This document shows, in pieces, positions 1 to 12,633 of a DNA stretch of 64,000 nucleotides (position 1 is its first letter; every line of letters begins with the position of its first letter). Origin of the DNA: Argopecten irradians (Eukaryota; Mollusca; Bivalvia; Pectinida; Pectinidae). The position numbers and the translations under genes are program-made. Location: NCBI RefSeq assembly GCF_041381155.1, contig NC_091134.1, positions 39,267,338 through 39,331,337 on the forward strand, given 5' to 3'. The notes beneath the pieces are model-generated. The model worked only from the letters and a program-made list of their open reading frames with translations. It was not told the origin of the DNA and searched no databases.

Positions 1-775
1 ATAGAGGTTGGAAGGGTTGAGCATGATGATCAATGAATTTGGCCTGTCATACTAGACTGCACCCATATATAGTGGTAGGAAGAGTTGATCATGATGATCT
101 GACTGTCCCCTAAATAGTGTTAGGAAGGGTTGATCATGATGATCAATGAATTTGGCCTGTCATACTAAACTGTCCCCCTATATAGTGGTAGGAAGGGATG
201 CTCATGATGTTCAATGTATTTGGCCTGTCATACTAGACTGCCCCCCCCCCCTATATAGTGGTAGGAAGGGTTGATCATGATGATCAATGTATTTGGCCTG
301 TCATACTAGACTGTCCCCCTATATAGTGGTAGGAAGGGTTGATCATGATGATCTGACTGTCCCCCTACATAGTGGTAGGAAGGGTTGATCATGATGATCA
401 ATGTATTTGGCCTGTCATACTAGACTTTCCCCTATATATAGTGGTAGGAAGGGTTGATCATCATGATGATCAGTGTATTTGGTCTGTCATTCTAGACTTT
501 CCCCTATATATAGTGGTAGGAAGAGTTGATCATCATGATGATCAGTGTATTTGGCCTGTCATACTAGACTGTCCCCCTATATAGTGGTAGGAAGGGTTGA
601 TCACGATGATCAGTGTATTTGGCCTGTCATACTAGACTTTCCCCCTATATAGAGGTTGGAAGAGTTGATCATCATGATGATCAGTGTATTTGGCCTGTCA
701 TACTAGACTGTCCCCCTATATAGTGGTAGGAAGAGTTGATCATCATGATGATCAGTGTATTTGGCCTGTCATGTA
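1..775. repeat. Minisatellite, about 68-bp unit
   Basis: About eleven copies of a 68-bp unit run from the window edge to about 775. Each copy contains GTGGTAGGAAGGGTTGATCA, a short palindrome-like TGATCATGATGATCA, the phrase TTTGGCCTGTCATACTAGAC and a C-run followed by TATATAG. At least two copies are internally deleted (near 95-120 and 345-365). Some copies carry an extra CAT in the palindrome. The array is cut by the left window edge. A 70-codon open frame inside it is a by-product of the repeat. Confidence 0.93.
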
Positions 776-2377
776 GATACTAGACCAAATGGTAATAAAG
801 GTCACAGAGACAATATATCATCCAGCCAGCCAACTTCTTCTGTGTGATGATAGGTAAATACACTGGTCACAACCAGCCTGGACAACATTGCTTGATGATG
901 ACCACAGACGACACATTTATTATTACTGATCGCTTTCACCTGACAGTGAATCTTGACAAAATGTTTCATGAATTCTTCATTTCCTTCTTATACCCTATAG
1001 CAGTACTAGTTTTCTAAATATTTGTCTTTATGTACATCCACACAGGGATAACAACACTTCTTTACCTGTTAATATTGATATGCAAAATGTGACAGTATTA
1101 TATGGCTTAATGCATTTTGCCTATAGGGATGTCCCAGAAAACAATGATGACAAGCTTTCCGAATTTTCTCAATGGAAAGGAACGTCAAGCCAATATATCT
1201 TTATTTGTGTGACAAAATATGCTTCTCACAGACATATTACATGTATTTGAGGTTAGTTTTCAATATTGTCATTAGAGACATGCACTTATACCATAAGGCT
1301 ATAATTTAAAAGTTCTAGCCTATTTGCCTGTGATCATAAAAATTTCCTTCAGCTTTATTCAAATTTATTTCATCACCATACACATTGTAGCTATGATCAA
1401 GAAACAAAAAATTTAATTATAGATTCATTAAGATTACCAGTATATTTCAAGTTTGCACAACAAATATTCAAATTTCTACTTATGCAGAGAGCACAACTAA
1501 ATCTTGCACACTAAATTTCTCATATCAGTAAAATTCAAATTTCCCAGCCTCCTCCTTTTTTTCTTGTAATGGCATTAAAGTATATATAGTGCTTAAATTT
1601 TCTTTTAAATTAATTTTGAGTATAGATTGGATACACAATAACCAAAGCCCAAATGATCATGATTGGGATTGAAAAGGAAGTAATTAAATAAACAAAGCAC
1701 TGTTGCATTGACTAAGTGCATATATTCTAAGCATGGAAGATCCTATAATATGTGAATCAATGTTTCTTTCAATCACAAATGAAATGTACCTGTATAAGAC
1801 CGTATCATCTTTGCATGAATTCTGTATCATATGATCACTATATATATATAAGCTGAACTACAATAAAGTCTTTAATGCTACACAGTTATATATATACAGT
1901 GTATGCCATCAACTGTCATAATCCATCTTGCCTGTGGCCATAAATCTATTATAATCATAACAATCTTTTACTTTTATATACTTACTACATCAAAAGATGA
2001 ATTTGAAAGTAGCTACAACGCTTTCAATTTATCCTAATTCAATATGCATGTCATTTTGTATGTGAATAACAGGAAATTTCTCTGAATAATAACTTATAAT
2101 TACTTAATTTTAGCATGCCATGATTAAGCTGAAGTTAAATAGAAAATTTGCATAATGTAATATGCCAAATAAATTTCAGAAAATTATTAATTACACAATG
2201 TAATAGCATCTAGCTAAACTGATACATAAATATTCTAGTACTTACAGCTAATATACACCAGCTATAAATAACTGTGAAGCTCCATTTATCATGATCATGT
2301 ATATTTAACAAACTGTAAATTGCACTACCATATACATGTACTGACAAACTATATTTTACACTAATTAACATTCAATA
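776..2377. other. Gene-free intronic stretch
   Basis: AT-rich sequence with no exon-like frame, RNA gene or clear repeat that I can support. It presumably belongs to FOXO intron 1. Confidence 0.5.
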
Positions 2378-2379
2378 TA

Positions 2380-3373
2380 CAGTGGAACCTCCCGAAACCG
2401 AACCTTCTCAAAACCGATCACCTCTAGAAACCGAACATGGATGTCATGTACGGAATGAATTCCTCTTTATTAATAGTATATAAAAACTTCCCAAAACCGA
2501 TCCCTCCCAATTCCGAATACCGGACCGATTTTGAGATCGGAATAGTCAAATGTAACTAAAATACACTTCTGAAAACCTTAAACTTTAACTTCTGAAAAAA
2601 CTTACCTGAGCGACACCGATAGATTGCAATGAGGTCTGACCAACCGACCGTGAAATACACACGTACCTGTACCATAGTTGTCGCATGCCATGTCCTGGGG
2701 CATGTATACAGATGTGAAGGCTACAGGTACACGGTAATTATACCCGAGATAGTGATGAAATTATTTAATCATGTCTATTGTTTAGATATTTAACGAAAGT
2801 CTACCACGTGCATGCGGTTTGTTTACTGTATGAAAACAAGCAGAGCTAGTAATAAAGAGATAGTTTCGTATTCAAATCACACGGGTTTTTTTTTTATTTA
2901 CATATGTCGTATATTATCTAATGAAGAAGCCGAAGCCATGTATTGTTTTAGAAAATGACTATGTCATATAATGACCGGCATCGACTGATCATCGTGTAAT
3001 TAGACCATATAATTTGATTCTTGACGTAACCGGAAGCGATCGGCCGTATGTAGGTTAGTGCAGACGAGAACATCCATAAGAACATTCACGCAACTAACTA
3101 ACTAAACTACGTTTATAAGCGGTAACAGAATCAAGATTGTTGTTATCCATTCCTTTTAAACGTATGATTCTCTCTTTTGTGATAACATTCACATTAACAA
3201 TCAATATCGGTCGGTTAGGCATACATGCGGTACACTAGTGTAAAAAACGACTTCCGATCGATTAAATTCGGATCGTAATGAACGGTATTCGGTTCACTTC
3301 TCCAAACCGAACCCTCTCTAAACCGGCCGAAATTATGTGCACCGACCATGATCGGTTTCGGGAGGTTCCACTG
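2380..3373. mobile_element. Non-autonomous pogo/Tigger-like DNA element
   Basis: A 994-bp element is bounded by inverted ends. The left end starts CAGTGGAACCTCCCGAAACC and the right end is its reverse complement for about 22 bp. TA dinucleotides flank both sides (2378-2379 and 3374-3375), as expected for a Tc1/mariner-superfamily TA duplication. The CAGTGGAACCTC start is typical of pogo/Tigger-type termini. Phrases such as AAACCGA recur near both ends. There is no transposase frame, so it would depend on a transposase supplied elsewhere. A related truncated copy lies at 7461-7940. Confidence 0.85.
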
Positions 3374-3375
3374 TA

Positions 3376-3790
3376 TATATCAAGTGGAGAACATCAGACC
3401 ATTTTACTAGCTAATGATTATCACTGATCAGGACTATATACTATAGGAGATAGGGTGATATAGAGCATACGGTATGTACCAGATATTACATGGTAGATGT
3501 GCATAGAACCACTACATGAACATCATGCATAGAACCACTACATGAACATCATGTACAGGAAGGTTCAGAGAGATTGACTTCTGAGTGAGAATATGGTACC
3601 ATACGTATACCCTAGACCTATGGTACACCCTAGACCTAGATCTAGATCAGGATTCAGGGTGATTGACTGTGTCTAGATACTCTAGATCTGGATCCAGTGA
3701 AGAATCATGGCCAGATGCTATATAATATATTTATATATATCCTAAATACCAATAAGCAACTGAGCCAATTGCAAGGCGCTTAAAAAACTA
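3376..3790. other. Gene-free stretch with short local duplications
   Basis: No gene. A 27-bp phrase containing ATAGAACCACTACATGAACA is repeated in tandem near 3503-3552, and CTAGATCT-rich text lies at 3600-3700. Confidence 0.5.
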
Positions 3791-3871
3791 TAAGAAGAGG
3801 CCGAGAGGGCCTGTATCACTCACCTGTTTTTTTTTCTTTGAGTAAGTTTGTAACTTAGTAATTAGTTATTC

Positions 3872-4851
3872 CTCGATGTATCGAAGTTCAAGGGACCGTC
3901 AGAAAAACTTCGATACATCGAGACTTCGAATTATTCGTGGTTGAAATTAGACCGATGGTTTTTTTACCATGACCAACTGTGGTAGTTGTGTACATGTCGC
4001 CTCCGTTCCGTAAACTTTATAATCATTGTACTACAAGCAAAACAAAATAAAAACGAAGTATGCAATTAATCACGTGTATTGCTATCGTTAGCAATACATA
4101 CGTATATTATAAACAAGACTTACGTGTTCTAGGCCTAACCCATGTACAAGTGTTCGTTTGGTGACTATTTAAGTGATGGTTAATATTACGGAATGAATAT
4201 AAAAACAAATACACGTCGTAAAAACGAAACTAAAAAGGAGGAACCGAAAGCGCTACAACACCTACAAAATACTTCGATTTAGAATGATCGATTTGCTCCA
4301 GTATTTATGCCAAAGTTGTGCAATGTAACAGTTTGAGTTACTAATAATGTGACTCGCTATTTACCGTTCCGTAAATTCTACAAACCGCTACCAATGGCGG
4401 CGGCGAACATCAAAAACGACTAACTGTATCTTTGCCGTACTAATGATTTAATAACGCAGCTTGTAAAAACAAAGCACCGGGTATCGGCCTGATTAGTGAT
4501 ATTAATTATCTTGATGCTATCAAGCTAGCAACACAAGCTGTCATAATCCCTATTGTCCGGCGAAGGGCCGTCGCGAGACAGCTAGGTGTGACAGCATGCC
4601 GCGGGGTATCGGCGAACACCTGATCTGTACAGGTAAATTTTTATTCGAATCATCGAGTGTCACTTACCTATGATTCTATAACAAATGGTCCATGAGAAAA
4701 GTTCGATACATCGAGAACTTCGATTCATAAAACTTCGATTCATACATGGGTTAGTTAGTAATGTTATATAGTGAAGAAATTCGGGACCAGACAAAACGTT
4801 CGATACAACGGGAAATTCGATTCATCGAAGTTCGAATCATCGAGGTTTGAC
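3872..4851. mobile_element. Inverted-repeat DNA element with 16-bp flanking direct repeat
   Basis: The ends are imperfect inverted repeats built from CCTCGATGTATCGAAGTTC-type text, with further CGAT/TCGAA phrases inside each end (for example at 3905-3930 and 4700-4850). An identical 16-bp sequence TAGTAATTAGTTATTC lies at 3856-3871 and 4852-4867. It may be a target duplication or, in part, the terminal sequence of the element. No transposase frame was seen. The terminal style again resembles pogo/Tigger elements. Confidence 0.65.
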
Positions 4852-4867
4852 TAGTAATTAGTTATTC

Positions 4868-6285
4868 AACAAGAGATCCCAGAGGGATCTTGGCGCCCAC
4901 CAGAGAGTGATCTAGATTCTATGTCTGACAATGGAAAGAGGGATCTTTCCCCTGCTTTTCAAACTTTTTCAAACATACTACATACAAAATTTAAGACAGA
5001 TCGCTTCATTACTTTCTGAGAAACAGCGGTGAAATCCAAGATAGAGGCCGGTTGGCCATCTTGTTGACCGATCAGTCCCAAAGGTACTATGCACAACTAA
5101 GGCCCAAGGGAAACCTTTCCATGGAATTTGAGAAATATCCCTTCAGTAATTTCTGACAAATAGCGATAACTATCAAAATCCAAGATTGATCCAAAATCCT
5201 ACATATGAAATTTGAGACAGATCCTTTCAGTATTTTCTAAGAAAAAGCGGTAACAAACTTTAACTATCATAATCCAAGATGGCCGCCTGTCGGCCATTTT
5301 GTTGACCGATCGGTCCCAAAATGCAATATGCACAACTAGGGTCCTAGGGGAACTTACACATGAAATTTGAGACAGATCCCTTCAGCACTTTCTGAAAAAT
5401 AGCGGTAACAAACTTTAACTATCAAAATCCAAGATGGCCGCCAGTCGGCCATTTTGTTGACCGATCAGTCCCAAAATACCATATGCACAACTAGGGTCCT
5501 AGTGGAACCTACACATGAAATTTGAAACAGATCCCTTCAGTACTTTCTGAGAAAATGCGGTAACAAACTTTAACTATCAAAATCCAAGATGGCCGCCTGT
5601 CGGCCATTTTGTTGACCGATCGGTCCCAAAATGCAATATGCACAACTAGGGTCCTAGGGCAACTTACATATGAAATTTGAGAAAGATCACTTCAGTTCTT
5701 TCTGAAAATTAGCGGTAACAAACTTTAACAATCAAAATCCAAGATGGCCGCCGGTTGGCCATTTTGTTGACCGATCAGTCCCAAAATACAATATGCACAA
5801 CTAGGGTCCTAGGGGAACTCACATATGAAATTTGAGAAAGATCCCTTCAGTACTTTCTGAAAATTAGCGGTAACAAACTTTAACTATCAAAATCCAAGAT
5901 GGCCGCCAGTCGGCCATTTTGTTGACCGATCAGTCCCAAAATACCATATGCACAACTAGGGTCCTAGTGGAACCTACACATGAAATTTGAAACAGATCCC
6001 TTCAGTACTTTCTGAGAAAATGCGGTAACAAACTTTAACTATCAAAATCCAAGATGGCCGCCGGTCAGCCATTTTGTTGACCGATCGGTCCCAAAATGCA
6101 ATATGCACAACTAGGGCCCCAGGGGAACCTACATGTGAAATTTGAAAAAGATCCCTTCAGTACTTTCTGAGAAATAGCGGTAACAAGAATTGTTAACGGA
6201 CGGACGGACGGACGGAAGGACGGACGGACCACGGACCACGGACGAAAGGCGATTTGAATAGCCCACCATCTGGTGATGGTGGGCT
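4868..6285 (+). mobile_element. Pearl/Helentron-like element (inner) with eight 156-bp units
   Basis: The 5' end is AACAAGAGATCCCAGAGGGA followed by GCGCCCACC. Eight units follow, spaced about 156 bp (anchor CCAAGATGGCCGCC or variants at about 5035, 5186, 5274, 5428, 5584, 5740, 5896 and 6051). Each unit holds TTTTGTTGACCGATC, ATGCACAACTAGGGTCC and GATCCCTTCAGTACTTTCTGA. After these come a (GACG)n tract at about 6196-6245 and the terminal hairpin AGCCCACC...GGTGGGCT at 6260-6285. The first two units are the most diverged. There is no coding capacity. The layout matches bivalve pearl elements, which are considered non-autonomous relatives of Helentrons. Confidence 0.8.
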
Positions 6286-7460
6286 AAAAATCACAAAGAC
6301 AAATTGACCCCATGATTTGTTTAATTTTGAATCCCAATCATATAATGATGCAATAGATACCATAGGAATATGCTATCCAATACATAGTTTTGGAGAGGAA
6401 GTAATTAATATGAAAATAGTAGCCTAATTAACCATTTTGGCCCTGCACCTAAGGCCCCAGGGGGGGGGGGGGGCGGCGTGGGTGTCAGCCCCATCGTTTG
6501 TACAATTTTTAATCCCATCCGATAAGGATACTATAGCTACCATTGCATTATTAGTGCTATTCCATGCTTAGTTTCAGAGAAGAAGTTGTTTACATGGAAA
6601 CAGCCAAATTGACCCCCTTTGGCCCCGCCCCTTAGGTCCCTGGAGGGTCAGCCCAATCATTTGTACAATTTTGAATCCCCACCCTATAAGGACACTACCA
6701 TTGCATTATGAGTGCTATCCCATGCCTAGTTTCAGAGAAGAAGTCGTTTATATGGAAATAGCCAAATTGACCACTTTGGACCCCGCCCCTCAGGCACCCG
6801 GGAGGTCAGCCCATCATTTGTACAATTTTGAATCCCAAACCTATAAGGATGCTACTATTGCATCATGAGAGCTATCCCATGCTTAGTTTCAGAGAGGAAG
6901 TCATTTATATGGAAATAGCCAAATTGACTCCTTTGGACCCCGCCCCTCAGGCACCCGGGAGGTCAGCCCATCATTTGTATAATTTTGAATCCCCACCCTA
7001 TAAGGATGCTACCATTGCATTATGAGTGCTATCCCATGCTTAGTTTTGGAGAAGTCGTTTATATGGAAATAGCCAAATTGACCACCTTTAGCCCGCCCCT
7101 CTGGGGGTCAGCCCCATCTTTTGTACAATTTTCAGTCAGCAACCCATAAATATAAGGATGCTTTAGCTATACCAGACAAATTTTGTTGAATTCTGACCAG
7201 CGGTTATGGAGAAGAAGTCGATTGTTGACGGACGGCGGATGACGGACGCAACGGTATGGCATTTAAGCTCACCTTGGTCCTTCGGACAAGGTGAGCTAAA
7301 AATTTAGGGAGCACTTCTTATTATTAATGGCCTTTCACATCATAACTGAAAAACAATTATGTAAACCACAAATTAATATCCAAAATAAATAAATAAAGAG
7401 TTAAAGATAAAAAAAATTTGCGGCCTATCATAGTGGTATACAGTTGGCGACATGAACGTA

Positions 7461-7940
7461 CAGTGGAACTTCCCAAAACCGAACCTTCTCAAAACCGATC
7501 ACCTCTAGAAACCGAACATGGATGTTATGTGCGGAATGAATTCCTCTTTATTAATAGTATATAAAACTTCCAAAAACCAATCCCTCCCAATTCCGAATAC
7601 CGGACCGATTTTGAGATCGGAATAGTCAAATGTAACTAAAATACACTTTTGAAAACCGGCCTTACCTGAGCGACACTGATAGATTGCATTGAGGTCTGAT
7701 CAACCGACCGTGAAATACATATGTACCTGTACCATAGTTGTCGCATGCCATGTCCTGGGGCATGTATCTATGTGAAGGCTATAGGTAATTGGTAATTATA
7801 TCCGAGATGGTGGTGTAATTATTTAATCATGTCTATTGTTTAGATATTTAACGAAGGTCTACCACGTGCATGCGGTTTGTTTACTGTAGGAAAACAAGCA
7901 GAGCTAGTAATAAAGAGAAAGTTTCGTATTCAAATCACAC
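7461..7940. mobile_element. 3'-truncated copy of the 2380-3373 element
   Basis: It starts with CAGTGGAACTTCCCAAAACC after a TA and follows the 2380 element closely up to GTTTCGTATTCAAATCACAC. It then leaves homology at about 7940, without a right inverted end. It also carries small internal deletions relative to the longer copy. Confidence 0.85.
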
Positions 7941-8548
7941 CAGCTGATATTCAGTGATGTCGCAATTTTAGCATGTCGCTAATGTAATAGAACTAGTTAC
8001 ATGTAGTGTTGGACATCGGGTCAATCATCAGTTTTGTTTAACCAATCATCAATGATCGATTAAAATCAATCATTTTTTCCCTGATGTATAAACAAGTCTC
8101 ATACAAAATTTCCTTCAAAGGCTTATGATCACGAGGCCTCTGTGTTCATTTTCTTCACAAATCATATATGCTCATCTGAATGTGCGCTCTTCAATTGATC
8201 AATCGAAGCACCACTAGTTACGTATACCTGGAGCATTTTTCATTGGCTTCATATTTATTGTGACAGCACCATGATCACTTGATCATGACATCCATGACGT
8301 GACATCAGGATTTGAAAATGTCCTGACAAAATGGCGGCCTCCACGGAGATTCCTCAAAATGTACATATATGTTGTAGTAGTTATGTGATAAAAAGTACCT
8401 TAAATTACATTTGTGTTTAATTCATGAGATAAATGAAACTCGTGAATTTTAATTTTGCTCACCAAGGTTTGCAATTAAATAAAAACTTAAAGACCTGCTT
8501 CTATATAATCTTATATGAGATAAACGCTCAACTAAGATATATATATAT

Positions 8549-9379
8549 ACCGTATTTTCCCTATTAAGAGCGCCTCCTCTAATAAGGGCGCCCCCATGTT
8601 TTTTTCTGAAAAAAATCAACTAATTTCATACAATTTTTTGTGCCAGATTGTGACGATTTGTCTCTGCAGACCCTAATGAAAAACAGTTTTACATCAATCT
8701 GATGCCTAATCAGCTTGTATGAACACTAAATTTATTGCACTGAATAGCTTGCCAAGTATTAACACATAGAAGTAGCAAGAACGCCATGTTCAAAACAAAA
8801 CATGTCACTTGAATGTACCACACACGTGTATGGATGAAGACTAACTGGCAACAACATTTTAACGATGTCTGTACAGGTTTTATGAATACTTACTGTATAT
8901 CTATGATAAAGGTTCCTAACTAACAGTAATATTATCATTTCTAAGCATTTTATTGTGTGCTCTTGTCGGTCTATTCCCCCCATCTAGCCACAAAACGATA
9001 TTGTAGCGACTCGAAAGCAAGCCGTCCGCCATTTTTGTGTCATCCACAAGGTTATAACATAACGCGGCTAGCATTGAAAATGCAAAAATGTCCGTCAATC
9101 AGGACGATTTTTTTAACCCAATGTTTAATACTTCTGTGTGCATAACATTTTCTTCATTAATTTATCTAATTTTCAATACATATTTGACTTGAAAAACGAA
9201 AGTTGTTTATCATAAGTTCTTCAGAAAAATACGGAAACTTAAAGCATCGAAGACTTTAGGTCTGTTTCAGAAAAAATAACCTCTAAAAATGGTCTCCCAT
9301 CAATATAACCGCGACCGCTCCTCGAGTCCCCCATTTACCCCACTCGCCCGGCAGCCCCTCATTAGGGAAAATATGGGTA
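8549..9379. mobile_element. MITE with ACCGTATTTTCCCT ends, copy 1
   Basis: The left end is ACCGTATTTTCCCTATTAAG then AGCGCC. The right end is its imperfect inverse, CTCATTAGGGAAAATATGGG then TAT. No coding frame is credible. This copy carries many small insertions in its right half relative to copy 2. Confidence 0.7.
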
Positions 9380-9541
9380 TATAACAATTGGTTTGTTTAA
9401 TCCATGAATACTATCGCCAATTGCAATTGTTAATTTAATTGAAATTGATTAAAATGGCCTCCGGCAATTAAATAAAAACTTAAAGACCTGCTTCTATATA
9501 ATCTTATATGAGATAAACGCTCAACTAAGATATATATATAT

Positions 9542-10309
9542 ACCGTATTTTCCCTATTAAGAGCGCCTCCTCTAATAAGGGCGCCCCCATGTTTTTTTCT
9601 CAAAAAAATCAACTAATTTCATACAATTTTTGTGCCAGATTGTGACGATTTGTCTCTGCAGACCCTAATGAAAAACAGTTTTACATCAATCTGATGCCTA
9701 ATCAGCTTGTATGAACACTAAATTTATTGCACTGAATAGCTTGCCAAGTATTTACACATAGAAGTAGCAAGAACGCCATGTTCAAAACAAAACATGTCAC
9801 TTGAATGTACCACACACGTGTATGGATGAAGACTAACTGGCAACAACATTTTAACGATGTCTGTACAGGTTTTATGAATACTTACTGTATATCTATGATA
9901 AAGGTTCCTAACTAACAGTAATATTATCATTTCTAAGCATTTTATTGTGTGCTCTTGTCGGTATTCCCCATCTGCCACAAAACGAAAGTAGCGATCGAAA
10001 GCACCGTCCGCCATTTTGTGTCACAAGGTAAACAAACAGGCTAGCATGAAATGCAAAAATTCCGTGAAACAGACATTTTTAACCAATGTTTAATACTTCT
10101 GGTGCATACATTTCTTCATTATTATCTAATTTCAATACTTATTTGACTTGAAAACGAAAGTTGGTTATCATAAGTTTCAGAAAAATACGAAACGAAAAGC
10201 AAGATGACTAGTCTGTTTCAGAAAAAAACCTCTAAAAATGGTCTCAAATAACCGCGCCCTCCTCAGTCATTTACCCGCGCCCGGCGCCCTCATTAGGGAA
10301 AATATGGTA
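9542..10309. mobile_element. MITE with ACCGTATTTTCCCT ends, copy 2
   Basis: Same inverted ends as the 8549 copy. The right end here reads GGCGCCCTCATTAGGGAAAA and pairs better with the left end, so this is probably the truer sequence of the family. Confidence 0.7.
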
Positions 10310-10435
10310 TATACATGTGTTTAATCCATGAATACTTGCAATTGCAATTGTTAATTTAATTGATTGATTAATTGCCTTTCCGAAACAGCTTTTAATTTTT
10401 AAAATAGGAATGTACAACGATATCAATAAGCTAAA

Positions 10436-10840
10436 GGCCAAACAAAAAAATATTTTTGTTTCCGGTAACCCCACCGACCCTGTAAAATTAGTGCCTACTC
10501 AAAAACTTTTTATCAGTTTTGTCCTCAAGCAAACAAATAACAACCTAAATCTTGTTTGGTTTTTCACAAAAAAAATCCAGAATTGAGAATTTTGGTACAA
10601 ATTCTGTAAATCTAAGATACCAATAGTCTCCTGGGAATCAAAACCATGGTTTATATATTTATATCTAAGGTTGAATAGTCTACTTCAGTTTTTCACTGCA
10701 AGACTGGGATGAAGAAGAAAAATATATATCAAAAGTGTAATATATAAAAAAAAATAAAAAAAATCCCTACCTAAGTATACGGACTCTTCATTTTAAAGGC
10801 CATGGTGTTACCAGAAACAAGAATATTCTTTTATTTGGCC
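10436..10840. mobile_element. MITE with about 35-bp inverted ends
   Basis: The left end begins GGCCAAACAAAAAAATATTT then TTGTTTCCGGTAAC. The right end ends with the imperfect inverse (GTTACCAGAAACAAGAATAT then TCTTTTATTTGGCC). The element is about 405 bp with no coding frame. The flanks are AT-rich (TAAA/TAAT), so the target duplication is not certain. Confidence 0.7.
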
Positions 10841-12339
10841 TAATTTTATAGAGTTGCAAAAGTTACTAAATTACAGTTAATATTACACATATCATCGCCT
10901 TTTGATAGAGCTGTCATTGATATAAATGTTAAGTATCGGCATATTGAAAGGAAAATATCACGATATATCGATATACATCGAAACAATGGTTTTGTTGAGA
11001 AAAAGATGAATTCCGAAACAGCTGTTTTGTGTACTACATATTCCGTTCTATACACCAAAACAACACATGTCACTCAAGAACTATTGCTATTTTATACATA
11101 TTTTGGGGTAATTGTGAAAATTTCATTGAGTTAAAATGATCAGAAACCTTAATACAATTTATATACAGAAGAATCAATATTGTATATATCGGAAGATGAG
11201 AATCATTGATACATGCATGATGGATATCATTTATAACGATAACAGCTCTCTACTTTTTAGAAATTACACAATTTAATTCAAATAAATTTTATGTTAAATT
11301 TCATAATGCTGGTCATTTTATGTTTTCCCCTGTCGTCCTAAATACCACTTAGTAGTTTGACTATCACTACACCAGAAGGCAAAACAGTGAAATGAATCTC
11401 CACTTCATCATATATTATGCAGGAGATCTTGCATTTATTTGGTGTTTAATCTTAGGCCATGGACAAGTATTTTTCTTATGCTCCGGGAAGGTAGCTTATT
11501 ATAGTGGGCCTTTAAAGACTACTTCCCCAAGGCCTGTATCACAGTATATATATGCAATGTGCTGCACGCCTGTGTGAATGCCTGTATGTTTTGGGAGGCT
11601 GCAGTAGATTTGGGTTGTCTCCTTGCAATAGAAGGGTTCTTGCCCACTCTTGCATATACTGCCAATGCAAAGACAGTCAATGATACAGTCACACGCCACA
11701 CCCACATCATTTCAAATTTAAATATTTATGATTTCCTTATAAATCCTAATAACTTATTTTAACCACGCATGCTTATTGAGAGGGTTTCAAACTCGCACAA
11801 AAGATGTTGTGAATAAAAATTAAAAGCCTCTTTTCTACTATAAAGAATACATTCAGACTTGAATATTCCTCTCAAATAACAACTTGTACTGAAGCACAAA
11901 GAGCATTTAAACTGGAATAGTAAAGTGTTTCTATCAGAACACATTTAAACCATATAGGTAGTCAGCAAACCACTGAACCATATAAGGAACCACCTTTAAA
12001 TTTATACTTATCTAAAATAAATAACGTAGTAAAATCAAATATATAATACTTTTTTACCTATACTGAATATTAACACTGTATTTCATCCAATGAGCACCAA
12101 TTATGCACGTATACGTATATGGCACTTAAAAAATGAGTGAGTACTAATAACGAGACACAATTTAGCTATTTCATAAAATTTTTATAAAAGGTAATATAAA
12201 TACAAATTATATACCATATTCAAACCAATAACCACACCATCCCTATAGCTTACTTTGTGCAATAATTTTAAGAAAGACTAGCCAGTCCAAATTTGTTACC
12301 ATTAAGCGCCCTCCTTAACTTTTCAACTTTTTAAGTGTC
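10841..12339. other. Gene-free intronic stretch
   Basis: No supported gene or RNA. The short overlapping frames on both strands at about 11390-11760 have no recognisable family or splice context. Confidence 0.5.
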
Positions 12340-12633
12340 CATTGTTTTTCCTGGGCATTTTGGGAAATTGCCAATTGGCGGAAATTGGGAAATTTTGTGC
12401 CATAAAAGTATGAAATGAAAAATTTTAACGATGTTTATTGAAATTTTGCAAAAGGTAGAAATAAACGACGTTCAGACTTGGAATTTCCAGATTTTTTTTG
12501 TTTTGTCACACAAAATAGGCGTCAACTCACTGATTTGGGAAATTTAGACATAGATTTGGGGAAAAATAACAATAAATACAACTGGGAATGGGGCCTTATT
12601 TTGGTCCCAAATATATAGGCAGGAAAAACACTG
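12340..12633. mobile_element. hAT-like MITE
   Basis: The ends CATTGTTTTTCCTGGGC and GGCAGGAAAAACACTG form imperfect inverted repeats of the CAGTGTTTTTCC type seen in hAT elements. GTGTCC occurs at both borders and may be part of an 8-bp target duplication. Length is about 294 bp, with no coding. Confidence 0.6.

Larger units (their letters stand above)
3791..7297 (+). mobile_element. Pearl/Helentron-like non-autonomous element (outer, with insertions)
   Basis: The 5' end is the phrase AAGAGGCCGAGAGGGCCTG followed by CACTCACCTG. The body resumes at about 6290 with four to five degenerate tandem units of about 155 bp; each has TTTGTACAATTTTGAATCCC, TAAGGATGCTA and TATGGAAATAGCCAAATTGA. The 3' end has a GACGGACGG tract (about 7228-7250) and a terminal hairpin AGCTCACC...GGTGAGCT at 7266-7297. 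This order (5' end, tandem core, tetranucleotide tract, 3' hairpin) matches pearl-type elements known from bivalves. The element appears to be split by two insertions, at 3872-4851 and about 4868-6285. No Rep/helicase coding is present. That the two halves belong to one element is inferred from the CTCACC motif shared by the 5' end and the hairpin. Confidence 0.65.
8470..10376. repeat. Direct tandem duplication of about 0.95 kb
   Basis: The segment starting CAATTAAATAAAAACTTAAA near 8472 recurs at about 9465, and the two copies run in parallel to about 9463 and 10376. The first half of each copy is almost identical. The second half differs by dozens of single-base or few-base indels, nearly all of them extra bases in copy 1. 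Each copy contains one MITE (8549-9379 and 9542-10309). The pattern suggests a recent duplication or an assembly/read-error artefact. The similar short open frames in both copies are not genes. Confidence 0.8.

Noticed and set aside
6671..7025. Two repeated frames beginning MNPHPIRT/MNPKPIRM as small repeated proteins
   Set aside because: They are translations of the tandem core units of a pearl-like element.
8759..10014. Paired similar frames (8759-8983 and 9724-10014, minus) as duplicated genes
   Set aside because: They lie inside two copies of a MITE within a tandem duplication, and indels break the frame in one copy.
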